From Nocardiopsis ganjiahuensis DSM 45031 (GTDB lineage Bacteria; Actinomycetota; Actinomycetes; Streptosporangiales; Streptosporangiaceae): a stretch of DNA of 64,000 bases. The DNA lies in NCBI RefSeq assembly GCF_000341085.1, contig NZ_ANBA01000021.1, positions 1-64,000 of the forward strand, given 5' to 3'. The position numbers and the translations under genes are program-made. The notes beneath the pieces were generated by a model. That model saw nothing but the letters and a program-made list of their open reading frames with translations. It was not told where the DNA came from and did no database searches. Below, piece by piece: positions 6,911 to 14,711 of this stretch (position 1 is the stretch's first letter; the number at the start of each line of letters is the position of its first letter).

Positions 6911-9016
6911 CTACTCGGCGTCTCCGCCGCCGAACAGTTCGCCGTGGGTGGCCAGGGCGGTGGCCACGTCGACCTGGGCCCAGAACCGGTGGTAGGTGAA
7001 CTCGGGCGCGTCCCCGCCGTTCAGGTACTCCTCGACCTCGGCGTAGGCCGGGTCGTCGAAGTAGAAGGAGCGGATGGACTGGAAGGTGGACTCGGAGTCG
7101 ACCGCGTCACCGTTGGGCATGGTCCCGGAGAAGCCGTCGGGGACGTACAGTCCGCCGTTCTCGGCACCGTAGGGGTCGTCGAACCGGGAGTAGTCCGCGC
7201 GGATCTCGGGCACGGCCACACCGAGCTCGTCCTCATGGGCCATCAGGGCGTCGAGCAGCCCCTCGGCGGTCTCCAGTGCCGCGTCGTCGCCGGTGGCGGC
7301 GGCGTAGTGCATGAGGGTCTTGGCCAGGCCGGCGGCGATGCCGACGTCCTGGTTGTGCGAGACGACCTCCACGCTCAGGCCGGGGTTGCCGGTGGGCGTG
7401 CCGTCCCAGTCGTCGGGCTGTCCGCTCCACTCCATGTCGGCGGGGATGGCGAAGTCTCCGCCGGTGCCGACGGTGGTGTTCTCGATCGCCCACGGGATCC
7501 AGCTGTCCAGGATGTCCCCGGCGCGCTCGTCACCGCTGATCCGGTAGTACTCGGCCACCCGCTCGACGTCCCAGACCTGGAAGCCGAACCACTGGTTCGA
7601 GGGCGGGTCGTGCCACACCGGCTTCTCGTCGTAGTAGAGGCCGTGGAAGGTGGGGGTACCGGCCGGGGGCTCCGCGTAGGTGCCCTCCCAGCTGTTGGTC
7701 GCCCCGCCCGCGATGCCGCCGTCGGAGGACTGGAGCCACTGGAGGAACTCCAGCTGGCGGTCGAGGCTGGTGCCCCAGTCGTCGGCGCCGCTGGGCGACT
7801 CGGGCCGAAGCGCCGCGGACTCGGAGAGCGCGTAGGCGGCCATCACGTTCTGGTAGCCCTGGTGGGCGGAGGAGCCGCCGATGCGCCAGGCCCAGGGGTA
7901 CTGGGCGCTCTCCAGGGCGCCGCCCCAGGAGTAGTACCAGGCGAGCAGGTAGTGCGCGGAGTCCTTGCCCGTTCCGGGCGGGCAGGTCTCGGCGCCGACG
8001 CAGTCACCGGTCTCCTTGAAGTACTTGTCGAACATGGAGTAGCGCAGGTAGTCGCCCATCTTGGCCGCGTTGGAGACGCTGTCGGCGATGGCGGACTCGT
8101 TGCCCTGCCCGGCTGCCCACTCGTGCGCGAGGTAGGCGACCTGGACGGCGCGGGCGTCGGCGTCGGGCGCGTTGGTGTAGCGCCACTGCTCGGCGGGCTC
8201 GGAGTCGTCGACGAACAGGTCGATGAACCCGTTCTCGCCGCCGTGCGCGAAGGTCTCGCAGGAGGGGTGCGGCACGGTCTCCCAGACGGACTCGTTGGAG
8301 CCGCGCTGGAAGGTGTTGATGTAGCTGGGCGCGTCGTCGCTTCCGTCGCCGCAGAACCCGTAGCCGTAGACGTTGTCCACGTCGAGCAGCCAGTGCATGC
8401 CGTAGATCTCGTCGGTGCCGTAGGTGCTGCTCAGCTCGCCGGCGAGGGGGTCCTCACCGACGGGGACGCCTTCCTGGAGCGGCATGGGGTAGTCGCCCGG
8501 TTCGAGCGATTCGGGGATGTAGGTGGCGGGGTCGGAGGGGTCGTAGGCGCCGTTGGTGGGCTGGTCCGCCGTGCCCGGGATGATGAAGGCCTCCATCGAC
8601 TCCCATGCGGCGTTGAAGGGTTCCCAGTCCTCGGAGAGGCGCCCGTAGGCCGCTTCCAGCCACAGGTAGTAGCTGAACGCCTCGGAGGTGGTGGCGTGCC
8701 CGGTGTCGGGTGCCTCCACGATGAGCTTCTCGACCGAGTGGTAGGGCACCAGGAGCCCGTCGAACTCGCGGAAGTAGCCGCTGTCCGGGTCCTTGATCGT
8801 GTCGTAGAGGTCGAGGAACTGGGACTCGTACCGGGTGAGTTCGGGGTTCTGGGCGCGGATCGTGTCCGCGACGGGCGTGTACTCGTAGCTGTCGGAGACC
8901 ACGGGGTCCGCCTGTGCGGACACGGCCGTGAGTGTGGCCGCCAGCAGGGCGGCGCTCATGGTCGCGGGGAGGAACCAGGGCCGTCGGGCGGCCCGGTCCG
9001 AGCGGGGGGTTTGCAC
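6911..9016 (-). CDS. Secreted GH48 cellulase, catalytic domain only
   Basis: 701-aa reducing-end processive exocellulase, the key GH48 partner of GH6 exo-enzymes. The GTG at 9016 is chosen because AGGAGG lies 5 nt upstream; the longer upstream reading has no signal peptide. N-terminus RRPWFLPATMSAALLAATLTAVSAQA is an export signal. GH48 hallmarks: NPELTRYESQFLDLYDTI, HATTSEAFSYYLWLEA (catalytic acid Glu), GMHWLLDVDNVYGYG, AKMGDYLRYSMFDKYF, YLLAWYYSWGG. Mature length matches a bare catalytic domain: no CBM2 or linker at either end, unlike Thermobifida Cel48A, which I recall as CBM2-GH48. Promoter region contains a conserved element and a degenerate CelR-like box. Confidence 0.93.
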   Translation of the reverse strand: MQTPRSDRAARRPWFLPATMSAALLAATLTAVSAQADPVVSDSYEYTPVADTIRAQNPELTRYESQFLDLYDTIKDPDSGYFREFDGLLVPYHSVEKLIVEAPDTGHATTSEAFSYYLWLEAAYGRLSEDWEPFNAAWESMEAFIIPGTADQPTNGAYDPSDPATYIPESLEPGDYPMPLQEGVPVGEDPLAGELSSTYGTDEIYGMHWLLDVDNVYGYGFCGDGSDDAPSYINTFQRGSNESVWETVPHPSCETFAHGGENGFIDLFVDDSEPAEQWRYTNAPDADARAVQVAYLAHEWAAGQGNESAIADSVSNAAKMGDYLRYSMFDKYFKETGDCVGAETCPPGTGKDSAHYLLAWYYSWGGALESAQYPWAWRIGGSSAHQGYQNVMAAYALSESAALRPESPSGADDWGTSLDRQLEFLQWLQSSDGGIAGGATNSWEGTYAEPPAGTPTFHGLYYDEKPVWHDPPSNQWFGFQVWDVERVAEYYRISGDERAGDILDSWIPWAIENTTVGTGGDFAIPADMEWSGQPDDWDGTPTGNPGLSVEVVSHNQDVGIAAGLAKTLMHYAAATGDDAALETAEGLLDALMAHEDELGVAVPEIRADYSRFDDPYGAENGGLYVPDGFSGTMPNGDAVDSESTFQSIRSFYFDDPAYAEVEEYLNGGDAPEFTYHRFWAQVDVATALATHGELFGGGDAE

Positions 9017-9266
9017 GTCGTCCTCCTGGGAGGGGCCCGACGCGGTTCCGGCCGGCGCCGGAGCGGACCGCCGCCGCGCCCCGAACGGTGCGTCGGACGG
9101 GGCGGGGCGTGCGGCCGGGGGCACGGAGGCGGGAACCGGGCGGGGTGATGGGTACGGGGGCTGGCCGTCGGCGGGGGCGCCTGTCGGCCCGGGGCCCGGG
9201 GCGGGCCGTACTCGTCATCGGTCGCGGTGCGGTCCGTTGGCAGGGAGAGGGCGACCTCGGTTATAA

Positions 9267-9280
9267 CGAGGGCACTCTCA
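9267..9280 (-). promoter_or_regulatory. Degenerate CelR-like box before GH48
   Basis: Minus-strand TGAGAGTGCCCTCG matches 9 of 14 positions of the CelR consensus TGGGAGCGCTCCCA. Weak alone, but it sits 15 nt after the TTAACT of the same 17-bp element that precedes the strong box of the GH6 gene (17 nt there). Confidence 0.4.
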
Positions 9281-9292
9281 GTGACGTTCCAC

Positions 9293-9309
9293 GAAAGTTA
9301 ACACCATTG
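9293..9309 (-). promoter_or_regulatory. 17-bp element shared by GH48 and GH6 promoters
   Basis: GAAAGTTAACACCATTG on the plus strand (CAATGGTGTTAACTTTC in the direction of transcription) is identical to 11389-11405 upstream of the GH6 gene. It may be a core promoter element or activator site; the GTTAAC core is palindromic. Confidence 0.6.
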
Positions 9310-9330
9310 GTGTCGGAGGGGCCGGGGTGA

Positions 9331-9361
9331 CGGGGTGCCCGTGGTTCGAGCGGGCACCCCG
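9331..9361 (-). terminator. Terminator of the GH6 gene
   Basis: CGGGGTGCCCG (9331-9341) pairs perfectly with CGGGCACCCCG (9351-9361), 11 bp with a 9-nt loop, 42 nt past the GH6 stop and just upstream of the GH48 promoter element. Confidence 0.65.
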
Positions 9362-9402
9362 CACACCGTGTTCAGCTCGGTCCGGCCGGCCGGACCGCCC
9401 GA

Positions 9403-11175
9403 CTACTGGACGGGCGGGTGGGCGTTGGCCAGCAGCTCCTGGAACTGCTCGGAGAACCAGTGGCCGGCGACCGGCGCGTCGGGCAGCGCGCCGCTCATGT
9501 TGTCCCCGTTGCGCGGGTTGCCCTCGTAGGTGGGGTCGCACATCCGGTCGAAGCCCTTGCCCTCGTCGTTGGGGATCTCCTCGCTGGAGCCGTCCGACTC
9601 ACCCGGGGGCTTCATCCACACGTAGGCGTCGATCCCGGTCTCGGGAGCGGCGGTGGGACGCTCGCCCAGTCCGGCGCCGGACTGGTTGCACCAGTTCCCG
9701 GACTGGATGCGGCGGTCGAAGCGGCCGCCGTCCACGTAGGCGTTGACGTCGGTGGTCGGGCCCGCTTCGGTGGGCCGGTCGGGGCCGCCCCAGCCGTTGC
9801 GGGAGGTGTCGATGAGCATCCCGATCCCCGAGTCGAAGCCCTGGGAGACCAGTTCCACCCGCAGCGCCTGGGCGAAGGAGAGCTCGTCGACGTACTGGTT
9901 CCAGTCCACCCAGTCGGACTCGCGCACCGGGGAGCCGTTGACGGTCTCACCGATCGCGAAGTGCTCCTCCTTCAGGGCGGAGTAGTTGGCGGTGTTGGCG
10001 ATGAAGCCGTGCACGTCGTCGGGGCTGGCCCCGTTGGCGTTGGCGGCCTCGTGGAACAGTGCCGCGGAGGGAGCGAAGTTGTCGTCCCAGCCGATCCAGC
10101 CGTGGTGGCCGGCGTCCACGTAGTTGTAGACGTTGTCGATCGCGCCGAGCTGGCCCAGCGCGTAGCCGACACCGTTGACGTAGTTGCCGTTGGCGAGCAT
10201 GACGTCGCACTCGGGCGTGGCGGTGTCGCGCGGTGAGACGTTCGTGACCAGGTTGGGCAGGGAGTCGATCTCGATCGTGGTGACCACGCGCAGGGAGGTG
10301 TCCTCGTAGTCGCGCAGGATGTCGGTGATCGGGTCGATGTACTCCGCCTCGTAGCGGTCGATCTCCTCGGGTCCGAGTTCACCGTTGGAGGCCAGCGCCG
10401 CGCAGTCGCGTCCGGGGAGGTTGTAGATGACCAGCTGGAAGACCAGCGGTTCCCCGTCGGCCTGCTCCACCGCCTCGTCGAGGTGGTCGCGCAGCCCCAT
10501 CGATCCGGTGGTGGGGCTGTTGTTGCCTTCGATGGCGCTGATCTGGTCCATCCAGACACCGGTGGGCTCGTCGGCCACGGCCTCTCCGCCCGGCTCGGCG
10601 GCGGCGTTGGCGGACCAGATCGGGTTCACGTAGACGTCGGCGCCCACGTAGGGGTTGTCGACGCGCTCACCCGGGGTGGGGTCCGGGTCGGGATCGGGGT
10701 CGGGGTCGGGGTCCGGATCCGGGTCGGGCCCCGGGTCCACGCTGCCTTCGCAGAGGACGCCGTTGAGGCTGAAGTCCGCGGGAACGGCGTTGCTCCCGGA
10801 GTAGGAGGCCTGGAACCCGAAGGAGACGGTCGCGTCCTGGGAGATCGTGGCGTTGTGTCCGCCGTCGGTGACCGAGACGCTCTGGCCGGACTGGCTGTGG
10901 GTTCCTCCCCAGGCGTTGCTGATCTGCTGGTCGCCGTCGAAGGTCCAGTCCAGGGCCCAGCCGTCGACCGCGTCTCCGAGGTTGGTGATCTGGACGTCGG
11001 CGGTGAAGCCCGATCCCCAGTCGTTGAGCTGGTAGTCGACCGAACAACCGGTGGCGGCGGTGGCCGGTGCGGAGGCGGTGAGGGCGGTGGTGACGCCCAG
11101 GAGGAGGGCTGAGGCCGTGGCGACCGCACGGCGCGGCAGAGTTCGTCGGTTCGTGGCGGAGGGGGGTCTGCTCAT
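9403..11175 (-). CDS. Secreted GH6 exocellulase (Cel6B-like) with N-terminal CBM2
   Basis: 590-aa cellobiohydrolase releasing cellobiose from non-reducing cellulose ends. The ATG at 11175 is preceded by GAGGAAACGAAG; longer frames upstream run through the regulatory region. Order: signal peptide (about 1-41, ending APATAA), CBM2 (about 43-142, CSVDYQL...VLCEG), a pure Asp-Pro linker (about 146-165), then GH6. GH6 motifs include YVNPIWSANAA, QLVIYNLPGRDCAA, TIEIDSLPNLVTN, YVDAGHHGWIGWDDN, SGIGMLIDTSRNGWGG and AYVWMKPPGESDG. Domain order matches T. fusca Cel6B, an exo-enzyme. Controlled by a near-perfect CelR box. With GH48 and the LPMO it forms a core crystalline-cellulose set. Confidence 0.94.
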   Translation of the reverse strand: MSRPPSATNRRTLPRRAVATASALLLGVTTALTASAPATAATGCSVDYQLNDWGSGFTADVQITNLGDAVDGWALDWTFDGDQQISNAWGGTHSQSGQSVSVTDGGHNATISQDATVSFGFQASYSGSNAVPADFSLNGVLCEGSVDPGPDPDPDPDPDPDPDPDPTPGERVDNPYVGADVYVNPIWSANAAAEPGGEAVADEPTGVWMDQISAIEGNNSPTTGSMGLRDHLDEAVEQADGEPLVFQLVIYNLPGRDCAALASNGELGPEEIDRYEAEYIDPITDILRDYEDTSLRVVTTIEIDSLPNLVTNVSPRDTATPECDVMLANGNYVNGVGYALGQLGAIDNVYNYVDAGHHGWIGWDDNFAPSAALFHEAANANGASPDDVHGFIANTANYSALKEEHFAIGETVNGSPVRESDWVDWNQYVDELSFAQALRVELVSQGFDSGIGMLIDTSRNGWGGPDRPTEAGPTTDVNAYVDGGRFDRRIQSGNWCNQSGAGLGERPTAAPETGIDAYVWMKPPGESDGSSEEIPNDEGKGFDRMCDPTYEGNPRNGDNMSGALPDAPVAGHWFSEQFQELLANAHPPVQ

Positions 11176-11360
11176 CTTCGTTTCCTCGCGTAGGGGGGTG
11201 CCAGGAGGGTGAGCCTGCGGGGGCGCCGCACGGGTCCCGGCAGGGCCGGGAGGGCGGCGCGGGGTGGTGCCGGGGACGGGGGAAGGAGCTTCCCGGTCCG
11301 AGGCGTACACCTGTCGGTCGTGGCGCGGTCCAGACGGCGCGAGGGGGCTCCACCCAGTTT

Positions 11361-11374
11361 CGGGAGCGCTCCCA
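11361..11374 (-). promoter_or_regulatory. CelR operator
   Basis: CGGGAGCGCTCCCA, i.e. TGGGAGCGCTCCCG on the transcribed strand, matches 13 of 14 positions of the T. fusca CelR box TGGGAGCGCTCCCA (LacI-family repressor released by cellobiose). It lies about 190 bp upstream of the GH6 ATG, 17 nt after TTAACT of the shared element. Confidence 0.85.
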
Positions 11375-11388
11375 TGCAGCGCTTTCCG

Positions 11389-11405
11389 GAAAGTTAACAC
11401 CATTG
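11389..11405 (-). promoter_or_regulatory. Shared 17-bp promoter element (GH6 copy)
   Basis: Identical to 9293-9309. With TTAACT taken as a -35-like hexamer, the -10 would fall on the CelR box, so repressor binding would occlude the promoter; this placement is inference. Confidence 0.6.
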
Positions 11406-11880
11406 AAAACCCACCGCAACGGGTGACGAGAAGAAAACTCTACGAAGCCCACATCGACTTACAGGGAGGCGATCGCCCCGCTATGTACGCTTTTGCCCCT
11501 ATTTGCGAATGCCCCACGCGCCCCCTCCTTTCAGCCCGCGCCCGGGGCGTGCTCAGCTCGCTGGCTCCGGATGAGCCCGACCGCACCGCCTCCTCCGTGG
11601 CGCCGCACTCGGACCTTCACCACTGAATCGACCTGCGCTTTTCGCCGTGTGGGGGTTTCCTCCGGCTCTCTCCGGTGACGCCCCTCCGTCGGATCGACCG
11701 GGAACGCCCGCAGGGGGCGCGCTGGCCCAGAGCAGTGCCCTCTCTCCGACCGCCGCCTCGGGAAGGAGACCACGTGGGGGTCAAGGAACACCGGCCCCTG
11801 ATGATGCGATGTGTACCGGCCGCGAGGAGGGGTAGCCGCGCCCTTAAGTGCACAACGGACCGATGTGAGGAGGTTGTGTG
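11406..11880. other. Intergenic divergent region, no gene seen
   Basis: About 475 bp between the GH6 promoter elements and the first membrane-protein gene. It must hold the promoter of the 11881-14636 genes but no -35/-10 pair stands out. The ribosome site GAGGAGG (about 11868-11874) precedes the ATG at 11881. Confidence 0.4.
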
Positions 11881-12510
11881 ATGTATGCACAGGAGGGATC
11901 CGCAGGTCCCGACGGCGGGGGCGGGAAGGTCGACACGGCTCGCGCGGCGGCGGACGAGGTCGCGTCCAGCGCGAAGGAGGAAGTGCGGTCGCTGGCCGGA
12001 GAGGCCCGTTCGGAGACGGAACACGTCGTGCACGACGTGCAGGCCCGTCTTCGGGAGGAGGCCGAGCACCAGACCAGGAGGGCCTCGGGGAACCTGCGTC
12101 AATGGTCGCAGGACCTGGCCTCCATGGCCGAGCACGGCGAGACCGATTCGCCCGTGGGAGGGGTCGTGCGCCAGGTGGCGGAGAGGGGTCGCGGAGCCGC
12201 CGACTTCCTCGAGCACCGGGGCGTCGACGGCCTGCTGGAGGAGGCTCGGGACTTCGCCCGGCGCAGGCCCGTGGCTTTCCTCCTGGGCAGTGCCGTGGCC
12301 GGGTTCGCACTCGGCCGCGTGCTGAAGGCATCCTCCTCGGTATCCGGGCAGCCGGGCCCCGTCGACGGTCCTCCCGAGGAGAGCACACCGCGAGCGGACC
12401 ACCGGAACGCTTCGACGCCGGGGCCGAACACGCCTGCGGCGGGCGAGACGATTCTTCCGTCCGTGGCTTCCGAGAGGCTCGGACGGGCGCCGGGAAGCGA
12501 GGGAGGCTGA
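11881..12510 (+). CDS. Membrane-anchored helical protein, unknown function
   Basis: 209 aa, no named family recognised. The first half is a charged, Ala/Glu/Arg-rich helix reminiscent of late-embryogenesis-abundant or apolipoprotein-like repeats (ARAAADEVASSAKEEVRSLAGEARSETEHVV). Around residues 122-146 an FARRRPVAFLLGSAVAGFALGRVLKA motif forms a single membrane anchor of the type seen in DUF3618/YqjD-like proteins. The tail is Pro/Ser-rich. A GTG lies at 11878 but the ATG at 11881 has better spacing from GAGGAGG. It heads a run with the holin-like and DUF3618 genes (1-bp gap to the next), suggesting a shared envelope or stress role. Confidence 0.7.
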   Translation: MYAQEGSAGPDGGGGKVDTARAAADEVASSAKEEVRSLAGEARSETEHVVHDVQARLREEAEHQTRRASGNLRQWSQDLASMAEHGETDSPVGGVVRQVAERGRGAADFLEHRGVDGLLEEARDFARRRPVAFLLGSAVAGFALGRVLKASSSVSGQPGPVDGPPEESTPRADHRNASTPGPNTPAAGETILPSVASERLGRAPGSEGG

Positions 12511-12511
12511 C

Positions 12512-12952
12512 ATGGCGACGGTTCCCGAACCCTCCCCGGAAGCCCGGGTCCAGGGCCGACGGGACGGGGCCCCGGAGGACAGGTCCCTGGCCGAGCTCGT
12601 CGGAGAGGTGACCGACGACCTCCAGCGGTTGTTCCGCCAGGAACTGGCGCTGGCCAAAGCCGAGATCCGGGAGGAGGCGGCCAAGGCCGGCAAGGCGGCG
12701 GGTCTGCTGAGCGGGGCCGGCTTCGCCGGCTACATGACGGTGGTGCTGCTCAGTTTCGCGGCGGTCTTCGGCCTGGCCGAACTCATCGGCCTGGGCTGGG
12801 CCGCCGCGGCCGTGGCAGTGCTGTGGGCGATCGCGGGGACGGTCATGTTCTTCGTGGGGCGCAACAGGATGCGCCAGGTCTCACCCAAGCCCGAACGCAC
12901 CGTGGAGACGTTGAAGGAGGATGCGCAATGGGTGAAACACCCGACCAGATAA
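12512..12952 (+). CDS. Phage-holin-superfamily III / DUF1469-like membrane protein
   Basis: 146 aa. A soluble N-terminus with DRSLAELVGEVTDDLQRLFRQELALAKAEIREEAAKAGKAAG is the typical start of the actinobacterial putative holin family (YqjE-like), followed by two transmembrane segments (about 66-92 and 95-115) and a basic tail. Despite the name, chromosomal members are not phage genes; they occur with DUF3618 proteins in envelope or stress clusters. It overlaps the next start by 25 bp, implying co-translation. Confidence 0.8.
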   Translation: MATVPEPSPEARVQGRRDGAPEDRSLAELVGEVTDDLQRLFRQELALAKAEIREEAAKAGKAAGLLSGAGFAGYMTVVLLSFAAVFGLAELIGLGWAAAAVAVLWAIAGTVMFFVGRNRMRQVSPKPERTVETLKEDAQWVKHPTR

Positions 12953-13515
12953 AGCGGGACATCGAGCGGACGCGGACCGAGCTGACCCAGGACACGGATC
13001 GCCTGGTGGACCGTGCCAACCCCAAGAGCGTGATCGACCGGCGCACCCACCGGATGCGTCTCAGGGCCCGGGGGATGAAGGACCGGGTCATGGGGTCGAT
13101 GCCCTCGCCGGGTTCCTCCGGAAGCTCTCCGGGAAGCGCGGTCCGGCAGAACGCCGATCAGGCGGCGGAGGCGGTCAGGTCGGCTCCGCAGCAGGCCGTC
13201 CAGCAGACACAGGGCAACCCGATCGCCGCAGGACTGATCGCCTTCGGGGCCGGACTGCTGACCGCCTCGCTCCTCTCCGAGAGCCAGTCGGAGCAGCGGG
13301 CGGCCCAGCGGCTCCAGGACCGTGCGGGCGAGGTGATCGAGCCGGCCAGGCAGGCGGTCTCGGAGTCCGTGGGCCGAGTGAGGGAGCAGGCCTCCGAGTC
13401 GGCTCGCGACGCAGGGGAGCACCTGAGGGAGAGTGCCTCCGAGAGGGCCCGCTCCACCGGCGAGCACGCCCAGCAGGAGGCGAGGAGCGCCACGGAGCGG
13501 ATGCGCGACTCCTGA
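12928..13515 (+). CDS. DUF3618 domain protein
   Basis: 195-aa protein whose first residues GETPDQIKRDIERTRTELTQDTDRLVDRANPKSVIDRR are the DUF3618 signature. A single hydrophobic segment (about NPIAAGLIAFGAGLLTASLL, residues 92-111) anchors it, and the C-terminal half is a long amphipathic Ala/Glu/Arg/Ser helix with repeated RERASES/ARDAGEHL-like units. GGAGG precedes the ATG at 12928 by 8 nt, inside the 3' end of the holin-like gene. Function unknown; membrane-associated stress role inferred from family context. Confidence 0.82.
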   Translation: MGETPDQIKRDIERTRTELTQDTDRLVDRANPKSVIDRRTHRMRLRARGMKDRVMGSMPSPGSSGSSPGSAVRQNADQAAEAVRSAPQQAVQQTQGNPIAAGLIAFGAGLLTASLLSESQSEQRAAQRLQDRAGEVIEPARQAVSESVGRVREQASESARDAGEHLRESASERARSTGEHAQQEARSATERMRDS

Positions 13516-13541
13516 GACCGCGTCGAGCGTTCCACTCCTGC

Positions 13542-13587
13542 GGCCGTGCCCTTCCGCTTCCCCTCCACGGGACGGAAAGGCACGGCC
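13542..13587 (+). terminator. Stem-loop after the DUF3618 gene
   Basis: 15-nt arms GGCCGTGCCCTTCCG (13542-13556) and CGGAAAGGCACGGCC (13573-13587) pair with one mismatch, followed by TCGTCCTTCTCC. Probable terminator or attenuator between the DUF3618 and YihY genes. Confidence 0.5.
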
Positions 13588-13637
13588 TCGTCCTTCTCCG
13601 AGGGCGTCTTCACCACCGAAGGGAAAGGAAACGGGCG

Positions 13638-14636
13638 ATGACCCAGTGGAGCAACCGGAACCGTGGCGGTGAGGGCCCTCCGGCAGGAGCGGCCGCCGCA
13701 CCGACCCAGATGTCCAAGTCCTCGTGGTGGGGTGCCCTACGCGGTGCGATGCGTGAGTTCGGCGCCGACAACCTGACCGACCTGGCCGCCGCACTGACCT
13801 ACTACGCGATCCTGGCCCTCTTCCCGACGCTGCTCGTCCTGGTGTCGCTGCTCGGGCTCGCGGGACCGGACGCCACACGGACGCTCACCGACAACGCCTC
13901 CGCGGTCCTGCCCTCCGACGTCGCCGGGTTCGTGACCACTTCCATCGAGAACCTCCAGGAGAACCAGGGCGCGGCCGGGCTTGTCGGTATCGCGAGCCTG
14001 GCTGTCGCCCTGTGGTCGGCCTCGGGGTACATCGCCGCCTTCATGCGCGCGTCCAACGTGGTCTACGACGTCCCGGAGGGACGGCCCATCTGGAAGACGC
14101 TCCCCATCCGTGTCGGCGTCACCCTGCTGCTGGTCGTCCTGACGACCCTGACCGTGCTCGGCGTCGCGATCTCGGGCGGGGTCGCGGAGAGGGCCGGGCA
14201 GTTGTTGGGCCTGGGGTCCGCCGCCGTGACGGTGTTGGACGTCGCGAAGTGGCCGGTGCTCCTGTTCATGGTGGTCTTCATGCTGGCCGTGCTGTACTGG
14301 GCCTCACCCAACGCGAAGCGCGGATTCCGCTGGGTCAGCCCGGGAAGCGTGCTCGCGGTGGTGATCTGGCTGGTCGCCTCACTGGCGTTCTCGTTCTACA
14401 TCGCCAACTTCGCCTCGTACGACAGGACCTACGGAAGCATGGCCGGTGTGGTGGTCTTCCTGTTGTGGCTCTGGATCAGCAACATCGCGATCCTGCTCGG
14501 CGAGGAGTTCAACGCCGAGATCGAGCGCGGACGCGCCGAGGAGGCGGGAAAGCCCGAGGGCGAGGAGCCCTACGTGGAGATGCGCGACCGTCCCAAGAAG
14601 AAGGGTCGGAAGCACCGCGAGAAGCGGCGCGGCTGA
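13638..14636 (+). CDS. YihY/BrkB-family inner membrane protein
   Basis: 332-aa polytopic protein of the YihY (UPF0761) family. Diagnostic segments: FGADNLTDLAAALTYYAILALFPTLLVLVSLLG at the N-terminus, ALWSASGYIAAFMRASNVVYDVPEGRPIWK in the middle, LYWASPNAKRGFRWVSPGSVLAVVIWL and YGSMAGVVVFLLWLWISNIAILLGEEFNAE at the end. Six transmembrane helices are expected; the C-terminus is a Lys/Arg-rich cytoplasmic tail. Physiological role remains unsettled. Start has AAGGAAAC upstream. Probably functions with the preceding envelope proteins. Confidence 0.9.
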   Translation: MTQWSNRNRGGEGPPAGAAAAPTQMSKSSWWGALRGAMREFGADNLTDLAAALTYYAILALFPTLLVLVSLLGLAGPDATRTLTDNASAVLPSDVAGFVTTSIENLQENQGAAGLVGIASLAVALWSASGYIAAFMRASNVVYDVPEGRPIWKTLPIRVGVTLLLVVLTTLTVLGVAISGGVAERAGQLLGLGSAAVTVLDVAKWPVLLFMVVFMLAVLYWASPNAKRGFRWVSPGSVLAVVIWLVASLAFSFYIANFASYDRTYGSMAGVVVFLLWLWISNIAILLGEEFNAEIERGRAEEAGKPEGEEPYVEMRDRPKKKGRKHREKRRG

Positions 14637-14666
14637 CCGCGCCGGGGCCAGGACAGGCGGACGGCC

Positions 14667-14694
14667 CGCCCCCGCCGGGAGCCCGGCGGGGGCG
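14667..14694. terminator. Terminator between convergent genes
   Basis: CGCCCCCGCCGGG (14667-14679) pairs with CCCGGCGGGGGCG (14682-14694) over up to 13 bp; lies between the YihY stop and the FMN-reductase stop and can serve both strands. Confidence 0.6.
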
Positions 14695-14711
14695 CCCGGC
14701 GGGGCGAACGG

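Noticed and set aside
9017..9124. Longer GH48 start at 9124
   Set aside because: The GTG at 9016 has AGGAGG at 5 nt and begins a proper signal peptide; the upstream residues are Pro/Arg-rich and non-signal-like.
12512..12952. Prophage holin implying a prophage
   Set aside because: No lysin, structural or integrase genes around; the holin-superfamily label is a known naming artefact for chromosomal actinobacterial membrane proteins.
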